Notes: generated from the letters alone by a model not told the origin. Shown: positions 46,865-56,279, counted from the stretch's first letter. The stretch: 64,000 bases of DNA from Breoghania corrubedonensis (GCF_003053845.1 NZ_QAYG01000009.1:62001-126000); one strand, 5' to 3'. A program made the numbers and translations.

Positions 46865-47675
46865 GTTTCGGCGTTGGAGCCAGCCACGCTGGCGTATTGG
46901 GCCAATCGGAATAGATTTCGGAATCGGCGTAAAAGCCTTCGAAATACTCTTCCGGTTGAGCCATCCTCCACGCGCGGTCCGTCATCGCGATCTTGATGTC
47001 ACAGCTGTCGAACTCCCATGTCATGAGCACCCCGGGGTCCGGCAGATGGATGGCATAGGGACGAGTCCCGGTAATCGCTTCCGGCAAATAATATGGCGGC
47101 GCGGCCGGAGCGAAGACAGACAGCGGCTCGTTGAAGACGTTATGCCGAAACTCGTCATATATTTCGATTTCAGGTTTCTCGAGCTGCGACAAGAACTTGA
47201 ATATGACAGGCTCCAGAACGGGTGACATGTTATCGTCCGTCGGGAAATAGAGATCTTTCAATTCGCAGTAATCTGAGATCTTGACTTGCAGTCCACGAAC
47301 GATCTCGGAACGTTCCGTCGGGCGAACCATCCCGAGGGCCGCGAGTAGCCAGCCCGCCATATAGAACGAATGCATGCAGCATTCCGGCGCTATCGCAACG
47401 CGCATGTCTTCCCACGAAATCGGCACTCCGCGCGCCTTCGCCTTTTCTGCATCGTAACCGGTCCGGTCGATCTGCTCCGTTTCCTCATCAAACCTTCGGC
47501 TGACCCGGGACCCATCTGTCTCGGATGCGAGCCAGTAGAACGGCTGAAACGCTACAAAGACATGGTCGTAGATACCATCCCACCATTCCAGCAAAGGAAT
47601 ATCGAGGCCGGGATATATGATCTCGCGCGGAATTTTGCCGGCAGACCCCGATTCCGGGTAAAATCCTGTTTTCAT
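46836..47675 (-). CDS. Orphan protein coupled to a PhyH-like enzyme
   Basis: A 279-residue soluble protein of no family I recognise. It is rich in aromatic and acidic residues, with LLEWWDGIYDHVFVAFQPFYWL near the start, EDMRVAIAPECCMHSFYMAGWLLAALGM in the middle and AMTDRAWRMAQPEEYFEGFYADSEIYSDWP near the end. The 3' end overlaps phaZ by 29 bp antisense. The ATG overlaps the stop of the upstream dioxygenase-like gene (ATGA), so they are coupled. GC is lower than in flanking genes, suggesting acquired DNA. Most of the gene has no alternative coding frame, which supports it being real. Confidence 0.7.
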   Translation of the reverse strand: MKTGFYPESGSAGKIPREIIYPGLDIPLLEWWDGIYDHVFVAFQPFYWLASETDGSRVSRRFDEETEQIDRTGYDAEKAKARGVPISWEDMRVAIAPECCMHSFYMAGWLLAALGMVRPTERSEIVRGLQVKISDYCELKDLYFPTDDNMSPVLEPVIFKFLSQLEKPEIEIYDEFRHNVFNEPLSVFAPAAPPYYLPEAITGTRPYAIHLPDPGVLMTWEFDSCDIKIAMTDRAWRMAQPEEYFEGFYADSEIYSDWPNTPAWLAPTPKPTPSTGSCS

Positions 47676-48718
47676 GCCTGCTTCTCCCCCCACCTCACCG
47701 GCGGATCGAGCGGCTTCACCGCGCCGACCGGCGGCTGGCCGGTCTTGCCCTTCTTCGCCTTCCAGGTGTTGATCATGTCGTGGATCTCCGCCTGCCGCCC
47801 CTTGAGCCCCGGCAGCGAGAACGGATCGAGCCCGGTGAACGGGCGGAACGGATTGCGCCTCAGCGAGCCGTAGATGCCGAGCCGCACCGTCGCCCGGCTG
47901 CTCACGCCGCGTGCGTGAAACCCGTGCGTATCGGCCACCACCAGCGTGTTTGCCGGCACCGCCACGCGCACAGGCTCGCCATAGCCCAGATCGCGCAATT
48001 CCTCATCCGTGACCCGGAATGACCCCAGCGCATGATGCCGGTTCGTGTCCGCGCGCGCGGTGAGCGACTTCTCGTATTCGAAACGCAGCCGCTCGGGCGT
48101 CATCCGGTGCGAGCCCGGCACATAGGTGAAGGGGCCGCCGTCCTCCGTCACATCCTCCAGAAACAGCCAGGCCTTGGCGGTTGCGTGAAAGGTGTCGGAA
48201 TGAAAAATCGTCTGGGGATCGCGGGGGCCCCGGTCGGGCTCGGCAAAGACCGTGTGCAGGAACACGATCGGATCGGCATCGACCGAAGCCACATAGCGCA
48301 GCAGCCCCTGAAACAGCGGGCCGTTGACGAAGGCTCCGATTTCGACGTGCTCGGCGCACATGGCGCGCGTCACCGGCGCAAAACGGGTGACCGCGTTGCC
48401 CTGCCACATCTCCTGCGCAGGGAATGCGTTGTCCTCCACCGCGCGCCGCAATGCCCGAAAGTCCGCCTCCGGCAAGGCGTTGCGGCGGATGACGAAACCA
48501 TCGCGCTCATAGGCTTCGACATCGCTCGGCTCGACCAGATGCGTCAGCCGCCGCCGACGCCAGTCGGCCATGCGTTCGGCGAGCTTCACGCGCTGCAGAT
48601 GGAGCCCGCGCCGGTTGAGCGCGGGCGAACCGATGATCGGGTTGTGACGAAACGACTTCGCGCCGCTCGCCAGTTCAAGCGCCCACAGCGGCGCCCGCAG
48701 CACGTCGAGAGCCTTCAT
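47672..48718 (-). CDS. Phytanoyl-CoA dioxygenase (PhyH) family protein
   Basis: A 348-residue Fe(II)/2-oxoglutarate-dependent oxygenase. The iron ligands are HSD in the TIFHSDTFHATAKAWLFLEDV motif and the distal His in VADTHGFHARGVSS; the 2-oxoglutarate-binding Arg is likely in SSRATVRLGIYG. PhyH enzymes hydroxylate fatty acyl-CoAs or secondary metabolites; the substrate is unknown. Translation is coupled by ATGA to the orphan gene that follows. Upstream is a palindromic element rather than another gene of the operon. Confidence 0.88.
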   Translation of the reverse strand: MKALDVLRAPLWALELASGAKSFRHNPIIGSPALNRRGLHLQRVKLAERMADWRRRRLTHLVEPSDVEAYERDGFVIRRNALPEADFRALRRAVEDNAFPAQEMWQGNAVTRFAPVTRAMCAEHVEIGAFVNGPLFQGLLRYVASVDADPIVFLHTVFAEPDRGPRDPQTIFHSDTFHATAKAWLFLEDVTEDGGPFTYVPGSHRMTPERLRFEYEKSLTARADTNRHHALGSFRVTDEELRDLGYGEPVRVAVPANTLVVADTHGFHARGVSSRATVRLGIYGSLRRNPFRPFTGLDPFSLPGLKGRQAEIHDMINTWKAKKGKTGQPPVGAVKPLDPPVRWGEKQA

Positions 48719-48820
48719 CTCTCCTCCCCTGCGTATGGCCTGTCGCGGGCCGGTGGTGCGCGTGGCCCATCCTTCAGCACCGGGAGAGAACGCCCCGCGC
48801 CCTCTCCCGAAAGTGCGCGC

Positions 48821-48938
48821 CTAGAGCATATCCCGATCAGATTGAACCAATCTGATCGATAAGGATATGCTCAAGGTATTGAATCTGGAGCGATTTCTTG
48901 TCGTTCAGACGATTCCGTCTGAACGGAAAGCGCTCTAG
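48821..48938. repeat. Palindromic element ending in the pepP stop codon
   Basis: A 118-bp element with terminal inverted repeats CTAGAGC and GCTCTAG. It contains two hairpins. The first is GAGCATATCC/GGATATGCTC with an inner CGATCAGATTG/CAATCTGATCG stem (48824-48872). The second is CGTTCAGACG/CGTCTGAACG (48902-48925). It matches a type of short mosaic element seen in Rhizobiales. The last bases form the TAG stop codon of the aminopeptidase P gene. Confidence 0.85.
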
Positions 48939-50749
48939 TCTTCCAGCGGCGCCGTCGCCTTTTCAAGCCAGTCGCGCGTCCCGGCATCGACCAGCGGCCC
49001 GATCCCGGCCAGAACCCGGGCGTGATAGGCATCGACCCAGGCGCGTTCCGCCGCGCTCAGCATGGCGGTCACGATCAGCCGGCGATCGATCGGCACTAGC
49101 GTCAGCGTCTCGAAGCCCAGCATCGGCCGGTCGCCGCCTTCGATCCTCTCCGCCGGCGTCACCAGCTCCAGGTTCTCGATGCGGATGCCCCACTTGCCGG
49201 CATTGTAGACGCCCGGTTCGTTGGAAACGATCATGCCAGGCTGGAACGGCGTCGTGCCGGTCTTGGCAATGCGCTGCGGCCCTTCGTGAACGCTGAGATA
49301 GGAGCCGACGCCATGGCCCGTGCCGTGGTCGAAGTCGAGCCCGGCCTTCCACAGCGGAATGCGCGCCAGCGCGTCCAGCTGCGCACCCGACGTACCCACA
49401 GGAAAGCGCGCGGTCGAAATACCGATATGCCCCTGAAGCACCAGCGTGAACTGGCGCCGCATCTCCTCGTCGGGCGTTCCCACCACCATGGTGCGGGTGA
49501 TGTCTGTGGTGCCGTCCTCGTACTGCGCGCCGGAATCGCACAGATAGATGCTGTTCATCTCGATCGGCAGGCTTGTGGCCGTCGTCACCCGATAGTGGCA
49601 GATGGCGGCATTCGGCCCGGCACCGGAGATCGTGTCGAAGGAGATGTCCTTCAGCTTGCCGGTGTCGGCCCGGAAGCCCTCCAGCGCCTTTGCGACAGAA
49701 ACCTCGTCGAGCCCGCCCTTCGGCGCGTTTTCCTCAAACCACACCAGGAAGCGCGCGAAGGCGGCGCCGTCGCGCCGGTGCGCGGCGCGCGCGCCCTCGA
49801 TCTCCGCATCGTTCTTGATCGCCTTGGGCAACAGCACCGGATCGGTCCCGAAGCTCACCGTGGCGCCGGCGGCCTCAAGACGCCGCGTGATCGCCTCCGC
49901 CGACATGTCGGGATCGACCAGCACCGTGCGGCCCGAAAGCCCGTCCAGCGCCGGCAGGAAGCCATCCGGCTCGCCGACTTCGGCCAACTGGCCGAGCGCA
50001 TCGGCAACCGTGTTGGAGAGCTTGCGGCGGTCGATGAAGAGCTGGGGGGCCGCATCCGCGCGCAGGATCGTGAAGGCGAGCGCCACCGGCAGATGTGGCA
50101 GGTCGTGTCCGCGAATGTTGAAGGTCCAGGCGATGGAATCGGGCTGCGCGATCACGGCCGCATCGAGGCCGGCCTCGCGCAGTTCGACCTTCAGCCGCTC
50201 GATCTTGTCCGCCGCCGATACGCCCGCGCTGGAAAGCGGATGCAGCACCACCGCCTCAAGCGGCGGCTCCGGCCGGTCAGTCCAGACCGTATCGATCGGG
50301 TTGCCTTCGACGGGAACAAGCTCGGCACCGGCCTTTTCGCAGGCGTCCTTCAGGCGCCTGGCACCGTTCACCGTGTGCAGCATCGCATCGTAGCCGATGC
50401 GCATGCCCTTCTTCGCGACAAGCCGGATCCAGGTTGCCGGCGGCGTCTCGATCAGGTGCAGCGGCTCAAACAGCGCCGCATCCACCTGGGCGCGCACCTG
50501 CAAGGTATAGCGGCCGTCCACGAAGATCGCCGCCTTGTCCATGAAGACCACGGCCGCGCCGGCGGAACCGGTGAAGCCGGTCAGCCACGCGAGGCGCTCT
50601 TCGCTGGGCGCGACGTATTCGTTCTGATGGGTATCGGTCCGCGGGACGATGAGGCCATCGAGACCGCGCCGGGTGAGTTCGGCCCGCAGGGCGACCAGCC
50701 GGTCGCCGCGCGCACCTGATTCCGAGGGAGGATCATATGTCTGAAACAT
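48935..50749 (-). CDS. pepP: Aminopeptidase P family metallopeptidase (M24B)
   Basis: A 604-residue enzyme that removes residues N-terminal to proline. Two creatinase-like N-terminal domains (about 1-310) precede the pita-bread catalytic domain. The five metal ligands are visible: two Asp in CDSGAQYEDGTTDITR, His in HGTGHGVGSYLSVHEGP, and Glu in SNEPGVYNAGKWGIRIENLE (two). At about 600 residues it belongs to the long, eukaryote-like XPNPEP1 subtype. The final codons and TAG stop overlap a palindromic element. The start is ATG 50749 with a close GGAAG. Confidence 0.93.
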   Translation of the reverse strand: MFQTYDPPSESGARGDRLVALRAELTRRGLDGLIVPRTDTHQNEYVAPSEERLAWLTGFTGSAGAAVVFMDKAAIFVDGRYTLQVRAQVDAALFEPLHLIETPPATWIRLVAKKGMRIGYDAMLHTVNGARRLKDACEKAGAELVPVEGNPIDTVWTDRPEPPLEAVVLHPLSSAGVSAADKIERLKVELREAGLDAAVIAQPDSIAWTFNIRGHDLPHLPVALAFTILRADAAPQLFIDRRKLSNTVADALGQLAEVGEPDGFLPALDGLSGRTVLVDPDMSAEAITRRLEAAGATVSFGTDPVLLPKAIKNDAEIEGARAAHRRDGAAFARFLVWFEENAPKGGLDEVSVAKALEGFRADTGKLKDISFDTISGAGPNAAICHYRVTTATSLPIEMNSIYLCDSGAQYEDGTTDITRTMVVGTPDEEMRRQFTLVLQGHIGISTARFPVGTSGAQLDALARIPLWKAGLDFDHGTGHGVGSYLSVHEGPQRIAKTGTTPFQPGMIVSNEPGVYNAGKWGIRIENLELVTPAERIEGGDRPMLGFETLTLVPIDRRLIVTAMLSAAERAWVDAYHARVLAGIGPLVDAGTRDWLEKATAPLED

Positions 50750-51184
50750 GCTTCCAAATTAGCGCGTTCGGCACACGGGGCGATACAGAATTCGCAATTT
50801 CAAGCACCGCTCAATGACCCGCCGCTGCGTCATCCCCCACCTCCGAAACAAGGCCGCATGAGTTTCGCACCGCGAGACCTGCGACCAACGGGCGCGTGCC
50901 CTCAGGTCGGAGCCCGATTCCGGCCAGACATGGTTAACGGATGATGAAGATCTCTGGCTATCGAACACCGGAAAAGAGCAGAAACCCGCCAATTGATGCC
51001 CAAGGCCAAGGCAGTTCGCTCAAGAATTATGCTGCACTGCAAACGTACAATTGCGTACATGTCGAAATGTGAGAGCAGCTATGCAGTGGCCGCGCTTACT
51101 GAGGGGTATCGTTGTCCATACCTTGCAATCAGTGAGCGGCGGGCAGGACGGTCCCGACCGCAAGTGACGCAAGGAGATTTCATC
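50750..51184. other. Divergent intergenic region between pepP and the DUF1127 gene
   Basis: About 435 bp with no convincing gene on either strand. It holds the promoters of both flanking genes. An imperfect palindrome around GTACAATTGCGTAC (51046-51059) is the only visible candidate site. Frames open here show no family resemblance. Confidence 0.4.
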
Positions 51185-51400
51185 ATGGCGACTGCCACTG
51201 TCACCTCGACCGGACTTCACGGCGGCGCCCGCCACGGCCTGTTCCGCCGCGCTCTCGACCGCATGGTCAGCGCCCGCGAACGCCAGGCACGCCGCTATGT
51301 CAACGGATACCTGCTGTCGCTCGACGACGCCACGCTCAACGCTTACGGCTACGACCGTAGCGAGCTGGAGCATGAAGGCTCGATGACGTTTCCCTACTGA
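51185..51400 (+). CDS. DUF1127-family small protein
   Basis: A 71-residue protein ending in a DUF1127/YjiS-like motif: RERQARRYVNGYLLSLDDATLNAYGYDRSELE. These small Arg-rich proteins are common in alphaproteobacteria, where some affect stress responses, RNA turnover or phosphate/carbon uptake. An AAGGAG ribosome site lies 9 bp upstream of the ATG. An open frame upstream is non-coding. The gene is followed by a four-fold tandem repeat of its own terminator-like hairpin. Confidence 0.88.
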   Translation: MATATVTSTGLHGGARHGLFRRALDRMVSARERQARRYVNGYLLSLDDATLNAYGYDRSELEHEGSMTFPY

Positions 51401-51480
51401 CTTAATGTCTCCCAACTGAGCCCCTCTCGGGTGGGAAGCCAGGTCAGGCAGGTCAGGACACTTCAGGTACGTGAAGCACG

Positions 51481-51648
51481 GGGCGCAGCCGCAAGGTGCG
51501 CCCCGCTTTCTTTTCAGTAAAGATCCGGGCGCAGCCGCAAGGTGCGCCCCGCTTTCTTTTCAGTAAAGATCCGGGCGCAGCCGCAAGGCGCGCCCCGCTT
51601 TCTTTTCAGTAGAGATCCGGGCGCAGCCGCAAGGCGCGCCCCGCTTTC
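51481..51648 (+). repeat. 46-bp tandem repeat of terminator hairpins
   Basis: Copies begin at 51481, 51527, 51573 and 51619, exactly 46 bp apart, the last incomplete. Each holds the hairpin GGGCGC-AGCCGCAAGGT-GCGCCC followed by CGCTTTCTTTT. The first two have GGTGCGCCC and the last two GGCGCGCCC. The array starts 80 bp after the DUF1127 stop codon and would act as up to four successive terminators. Confidence 0.9.
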
Positions 51649-51712
51649 GTATGCGGGGCATGTTCTTTTTCGCACGAAGCGGATTTTCGTGCCAGGAGAT
51701 CGATCTCTCCTG

Positions 51713-51837
51713 CGTCATCCCGGACGAGATGCGGCGCGGAGTGCCGCTTCGCAGATCCGGGACCTTCTCGGTGCATGCGGCACGCGTTCCCGGGTCTGCG
51801 CAGCAACGTTGCACGTTGCAGCGCGCCCGGGATGACG
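51713..51837. repeat. Palindromic element between the terminator array and prmA
   Basis: Arms CGTCATCCCGG (51713-51723) and CCGGGATGACG (51827-51837) enclose a smaller inverted pair built on GATCCGGGACC and GGGTCTGCG. The CGTCATCCCGG end is a common type in Rhizobiales intergenic repeats. It occupies much of the gap before the prmA 3' end; nothing else was seen there. Confidence 0.7.
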
Positions 51838-51889
51838 CTGGCGAGATCGATCAAGACGAGAGGGAGCATCAGGACGTCCCGAATAGCCC

Positions 51890-52777
51890 TTAAAGCTCGA
51901 CCCGCGTGTTGGCGAAGGTGAGCGTCAGCCAGTCGTCGTGTTCGATACGGTGGGTGAGACGGAAGCGCTGGTCGCGGTAGGCAGCGATCACGCGCGGCCC
52001 GTCGGCAACGCGCAAACCCGACAGCACCAGCGTACCGGGCTTCGCCATCAGCTGCGCGATCGGATGGGCAAGCGCCATCAGCGGACGGGCGAGAATGTTC
52101 GCGACGACGAGGTCGAACGGTGCACGCGCGCGAATGCGCGGATGATGAACGCCCGCCGCCGTCACGCATTCCACCAGCCCCCGCACCTCGTTGTGCCGCG
52201 CGTTCTCCGTAGCCGCCTTGGTCGCGACCGGATCGATGTCGGTGGCCAGAACAGGCAAATGCGCCAGCTTCGCCATGGCGATGGCGAGAACGCCGGAGCC
52301 GGTTCCCAGATCGAGGATAGAGGAATACCGGCGGCGTTTCAGCACCCGGCACAGTTCCTCCAGACACCCGGCCGTGGTGCCGTGATGCCCCGTACCGAAG
52401 GCCTGCGCGGCCTCTATCTCGATGCCGATCACGTGCGGCGAGATCTTGTCGCGGTCATGGCTGCCATGGACGACAAAGCGCCCGGCAGTGACCGGCGTCA
52501 GGCTTTCCAGCCCCTTGGCGACCCAGTCGATCTCTTCCAGCACGTCCGTCTCCACCGGGGCCGCGAAGGCGTCGGTGCCGACCCGGTCGAGGATCTCGGC
52601 CTTCACCGCCTCGGGCTCACCATCGAAGAACAGGATTTCCGCAATCCACGGGCCATCCATCACCGGCTCGTAGACGGAAACCGGATAGGCTTCGTCCTCG
52701 TAGGCGGCCTCAAGAATGCCGGCTATGCGCCTGGCTTCGAGTTCATCCGCCGTCACGCGGGCGCGGATCATGGGCAT
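51890..52777 (-). CDS. prmA: Ribosomal protein L11 methyltransferase
   Basis: A 295-residue methyltransferase that trimethylates ribosomal protein L11. The N-terminal substrate-recognition domain (1-90) is followed by the PrmA signature EAAQAFGTGHHGTTAGCLEEL and the SAM motif ILDLGTGSGVLAIAMAK. DIDPVATKAATENAR and the catalytic NILARPL complete it. The start is ATG 52777. It lies downstream of the UvrD-like helicase on the same strand, 151 bp apart. Confidence 0.94.
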   Translation of the reverse strand: MPMIRARVTADELEARRIAGILEAAYEDEAYPVSVYEPVMDGPWIAEILFFDGEPEAVKAEILDRVGTDAFAAPVETDVLEEIDWVAKGLESLTPVTAGRFVVHGSHDRDKISPHVIGIEIEAAQAFGTGHHGTTAGCLEELCRVLKRRRYSSILDLGTGSGVLAIAMAKLAHLPVLATDIDPVATKAATENARHNEVRGLVECVTAAGVHHPRIRARAPFDLVVANILARPLMALAHPIAQLMAKPGTLVLSGLRVADGPRVIAAYRDQRFRLTHRIEHDDWLTLTFANTRVEL

Positions 52778-52928
52778 GGAGGGTACGTCCTGGGTAGACG
52801 GGTGCGATACGGCGCCCGGAAATGTCTGGTGTTGCGCCTTATAGGGCGAAGGGAAAGGACGCGAAAGGGGTGAGGCAAGAGGCGGGCCGTTCGTCAGGTG
52901 GCGCGCCCAGGGCCTGCGCCGCCGCCCC

Positions 52929-55427
52929 TCACACCGCTTCGACGAAGCTGTCCAGCACCTTCTTGCGGCCGGCCTTCTCGAACTCGATCGTCAGCTTGTT
53001 GCCATCGATCGACGCCACTCGGCCGTAGCCGAATTTCAGGTGGAAGATCCGCTCGCCCACCGAATAGGCCGACGCCGTCTCCGTAACGCTTTTCGCGACA
53101 AGCTCACCCTCGATGGTCTTCGGTCCGCCACGGGATGCCCCCTTGCGCCCGAACGACCCGCCGCCTTCGGAAAAACCGCCACCGCCATTCTCGCGGCTGC
53201 GCTGCGCGCGCTGCCAGCCGGGCGTGGAATAGCTGTTGCCGCCGGCAAACGGATCGCGCGTGTCGAACCGGCTCGCACCATAAGGCCCCATGCCGCTCGA
53301 CCCGTATCCGCCATAGGAGGATGATTGTTCGGCCACCTCCACGTGTTCTTCCGGCAACTCGTCCAGAAAGCGTGAGGGGATCGAGGTCTGCCACATGCCA
53401 TGCACGCGCCGGTTGGCGGTGAAGCGGATACGGACACGCTTCTTGCCGCGCGTGATGCCGACATAGGCCAGCCGCCGCTCCTCCTCCAGCCCCGCCTTGC
53501 CCGATTCATCGAGCGCGCGCTGGTGCGGAAACAGCCCCTCCTCCCAGCCGGGCAGGAAGACGGTATCGAATTCAAGCCCCTTGGCCGAATGCAGCGTCAT
53601 GATGGAGACGGCATCGTCGCTGCCGTCGCCGGAATCGCGGTCCATGACCAGCGAGATATGCTCCAGGAACCCGGCCATGGACTCGAATTCGTCCATCGAA
53701 CGGATCAGTTCCTTCAGGTTTTCCAGCCGCCCCGGCGCATCCGCCGACCGGTCGTTGCGCCACATCTCGGTGTAGCCGCTCTCGTCCAGAATGATCTCGG
53801 CCAGATCCGTGTGCCGCATCGTCTCGATCTGCGCGCGCCAGCGGGCGAAATCGGCGAGCAGGTTCTTCAGCGTGTTGCGCGGCTTGGCGCGAAGCTCCTC
53901 GGTCTCCACCAGCAGCGAGGCTGCCTGCATCAGCGGAATGTTCTGCGCCCGCGCCAGCGCATGCACCTGCTTCAGCGAGGCATCGCCCAGGCCGCGCTTG
54001 GGCGTGTTGACGATGCGCTCGAAGGCCAGATCGTCGGATGTCTGGATGGTTGCGCGGAAGTAGGCAAGCGCATCGCGGATTTCCATGCGCTCGTAGAAGC
54101 GCGGGCCGCCGATCACCCGGTAGTTGAGCCCGAGCGTTATGAAGCGGTCTTCGAACTCGCGCATCTGGAAGGACGCACGCACCAGAATGGCGATGTCGTT
54201 GAGCGCGTGCCCGTGGCGCTGCAAATCCTCGATCTCGTCGCCGATCGTGCGCGCTTCTTCTTCGGAATCCCACACATTCGCGACCGAAACGCGCTCGGCC
54301 TCCGGGTCGTCGTGATCGGTGAACAGCGTCTTGCCCAGCCGGCCCTCGTTCTTCGCGATCAGGTGCGAGGCCGCGGCGAGAATATGGGCGGTGGAGCGGT
54401 AGTTCCTCTCCAGCCGGATCACCTTGGCGCCGGGAAAATCGTGGTCGAAGCGCAGGATGTTGTCGACCTCCGCCCCGCGCCAGCCGTAGATCGACTGGTC
54501 GTCGTCGCCCACACAGCAGATGTTCTTGTTGCCCTGGGCGAGCAGCCGCAGCCACAGATACTGGGCGATGTTGGTGTCCTGATATTCGTCCACCAGCATG
54601 AAGCGGAAGCGATCCTGGAACCCCTTGAGAACCTCCGGGTGCTCGCGGAAGAGCCGGATGGTCAGCAGCAGCAGATCGCCGAAATCGGCGGCGTTCAGAA
54701 CCGTCAGCCGCTCCTGGTAATCCTGATAGAGCTTGCGGCCCTTGCCGTTGCCAAACGACCGCCCCTCGCCTTCCGACACCTGTTCGGGCGTCAGCCCGCG
54801 GTTTTTCCAGCCATCCATCAGCGAGGCGAACTGGCGCGCCGGCCAGCGCTTGGCATCAAGCCCTTCCGCCTCGATCAGCTGCTTGATGAGGCGGATCTGG
54901 TCATCAGTGTCGAGAATGGAGAAATCGGGGCGCAGGCCCACAAGCTCGGCATGGCGGCGCAGGATCTTCACGCCGATCGAGTGGAACGTGCCGAGCCACG
55001 GCATGCCCTCGACGCTCTCGCCCACGAGCGCGGAAATACGCTGCTTCATCTCGCGCGCGGCCTTGTTGGTGAAAGTCACCGCAAGGATCTGGGAGGGGAA
55101 CGCGCGCCGCGTTGCCAGAATATGCGCGATGCGGGTGGTCAGCACCCGCGTCTTGCCCGTCCCCGCACCTGCCAGCACCAGCACCGGCCCGTCCAGCGTC
55201 TCGACCGCCTCGCGCTGCTCCGGGTTCAACCCGGCAAGATAATCGACGGCAACCGGCGCGGGCCGGACGGCCGCCATGGCGCGCTGGGCGATGCCCCCGG
55301 TCGCGGGACGCGGCGGCGCCGGCTCATGGGCTTTCGGCCCCTGCGGCGCAGGCAAGTCCCAGCCGTCCAGATCGTCGTCGCCCATTCCGCCGGAAGTGCT
55401 CATTTGTCCACGAATCTCTTGTGTCAT
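52929..55427 (-). CDS. uvrD: UvrD/PcrA-type superfamily 1 DNA helicase
   Basis: About 832 residues. An acidic/Pro-rich N-terminal extension (about 65 residues) precedes the helicase core: Q motif LNPEQREAVETLDGPVLVLAGAGTGKTR (Walker A), motif II VDEYQDTN, motif III GDDDQSIYGWRGA, motif IV RLERNYRS, motif V VSIMTLHSAKGLEFDTVFLPGWEEGLFPHQRA and motif VI RRLAYVGITRGKKRV. The C-terminus has a Gly/Ser-rich linker and a UvrD tail domain (GERIFHLKFGYGRVASIDGN). It acts in nucleotide excision and mismatch repair. Starts at 55427 and 55403 are both possible. Confidence 0.95.
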   Translation of the reverse strand: MTQEIRGQMSTSGGMGDDDLDGWDLPAPQGPKAHEPAPPRPATGGIAQRAMAAVRPAPVAVDYLAGLNPEQREAVETLDGPVLVLAGAGTGKTRVLTTRIAHILATRRAFPSQILAVTFTNKAAREMKQRISALVGESVEGMPWLGTFHSIGVKILRRHAELVGLRPDFSILDTDDQIRLIKQLIEAEGLDAKRWPARQFASLMDGWKNRGLTPEQVSEGEGRSFGNGKGRKLYQDYQERLTVLNAADFGDLLLLTIRLFREHPEVLKGFQDRFRFMLVDEYQDTNIAQYLWLRLLAQGNKNICCVGDDDQSIYGWRGAEVDNILRFDHDFPGAKVIRLERNYRSTAHILAAASHLIAKNEGRLGKTLFTDHDDPEAERVSVANVWDSEEEARTIGDEIEDLQRHGHALNDIAILVRASFQMREFEDRFITLGLNYRVIGGPRFYERMEIRDALAYFRATIQTSDDLAFERIVNTPKRGLGDASLKQVHALARAQNIPLMQAASLLVETEELRAKPRNTLKNLLADFARWRAQIETMRHTDLAEIILDESGYTEMWRNDRSADAPGRLENLKELIRSMDEFESMAGFLEHISLVMDRDSGDGSDDAVSIMTLHSAKGLEFDTVFLPGWEEGLFPHQRALDESGKAGLEEERRLAYVGITRGKKRVRIRFTANRRVHGMWQTSIPSRFLDELPEEHVEVAEQSSSYGGYGSSGMGPYGASRFDTRDPFAGGNSYSTPGWQRAQRSRENGGGGFSEGGGSFGRKGASRGGPKTIEGELVAKSVTETASAYSVGERIFHLKFGYGRVASIDGNKLTIEFEKAGRKKVLDSFVEAV

Positions 55428-55545
55428 CGCGGAACAATATAGCAACGATCGTGGCCCGCGCGAGGCCGGCGGGCCGGTTTCTCGCAAACGTGCCACACCG
55501 CTTACGGCCGGGCCGAACCTCCGCTACCGGCCGCTCGGCGCGCGA

Positions 55546-56094
55546 TCATCTCCCGATGGGGTGGAACATGCGCGAGAATACGCCGTCCCGATCGATCACC
55601 GCATGCTTCAACGCGCCCAGCACATGCACGACGACGAGCGCGACCATAGGCGTGACCGCCGTCGTATGCACCTCTTCCAGAATTTCGCGGAGTTCGTGGT
55701 CGGGCTGCGTGAAGGGCGAAGGAATGGCGAAGAGGCCGAACACCTCCACCGGTCGCGCCATGGACATGACCGTCAACATGCCGGAGACGACCAGCAGCAC
55801 CGGCAACAGCAGCAATGCCCATTGCACGATGCCGGCCAGAAGCCGTAGCGCGAAGGGATCGTCGCTCACCGGCGGGTGACCCTGGATCGACCGCCAGACG
55901 AGCCGCAAGAGGATGAACACGGCAGCCGTTGCGCCAAGCGAAAAGTGCAGTGCCATCAGCGGCCGCGCCGCTTCACGCGAGAGATCCTCGAATTGCTCCC
56001 CGATCACGAAGACCGCGATGACCAGACCCGCAACGAGCCAGTGAAGGATGATCGAGGTCCAGCCATATCCGTTACGCGTGTCTGAAAATGCCAT
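55546..56094 (-). CDS. Cytochrome b561 family protein
   Basis: A 182-residue inner-membrane dihaem cytochrome with four transmembrane segments. Candidate haem-ligand His residues sit in SIILHWLVAGLVIA (first helix), ALHFSLGATAAVFILLRL (second) and ALVVVHVLGALKHAVIDRD (fourth). The pattern and length match CybB, a quinol-to-oxygen electron carrier. The start is ATG 56094, chosen over an upstream ATG four codons earlier because homology begins at FSDTRNGYGWTS. Confidence 0.9.
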   Translation of the reverse strand: MAFSDTRNGYGWTSIILHWLVAGLVIAVFVIGEQFEDLSREAARPLMALHFSLGATAAVFILLRLVWRSIQGHPPVSDDPFALRLLAGIVQWALLLLPVLLVVSGMLTVMSMARPVEVFGLFAIPSPFTQPDHELREILEEVHTTAVTPMVALVVVHVLGALKHAVIDRDGVFSRMFHPIGR

Positions 56095-56279
56095 TGCAAT
56101 CTCCAACGAGAACTTGCCTCACCTAAAGCAAGCAATGCCGCGAGGCATCTGACAAGTCTGCGATCTTCCTATGCGACAAACCGGCACAGACGCCGCGCTG
56201 CACGGCCGAACCCAACCTGATGCCGCCGTCCCCCCAAGCGCAAGACAAGACCATCGCACGCGCCGGAACAGCCGCGGTT

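Noticed and set aside
51481-51648. CRISPR-like regular repeat
   Set aside because: The repeat and its spacing sequence are both identical between copies, so there are no variable spacers; it is a simple tandem array of terminators.
53400-55442. 680-codon plus-strand frame opposite the helicase
   Set aside because: The opposite strand encodes a complete UvrD-type helicase; the frame is a codon-bias artefact.
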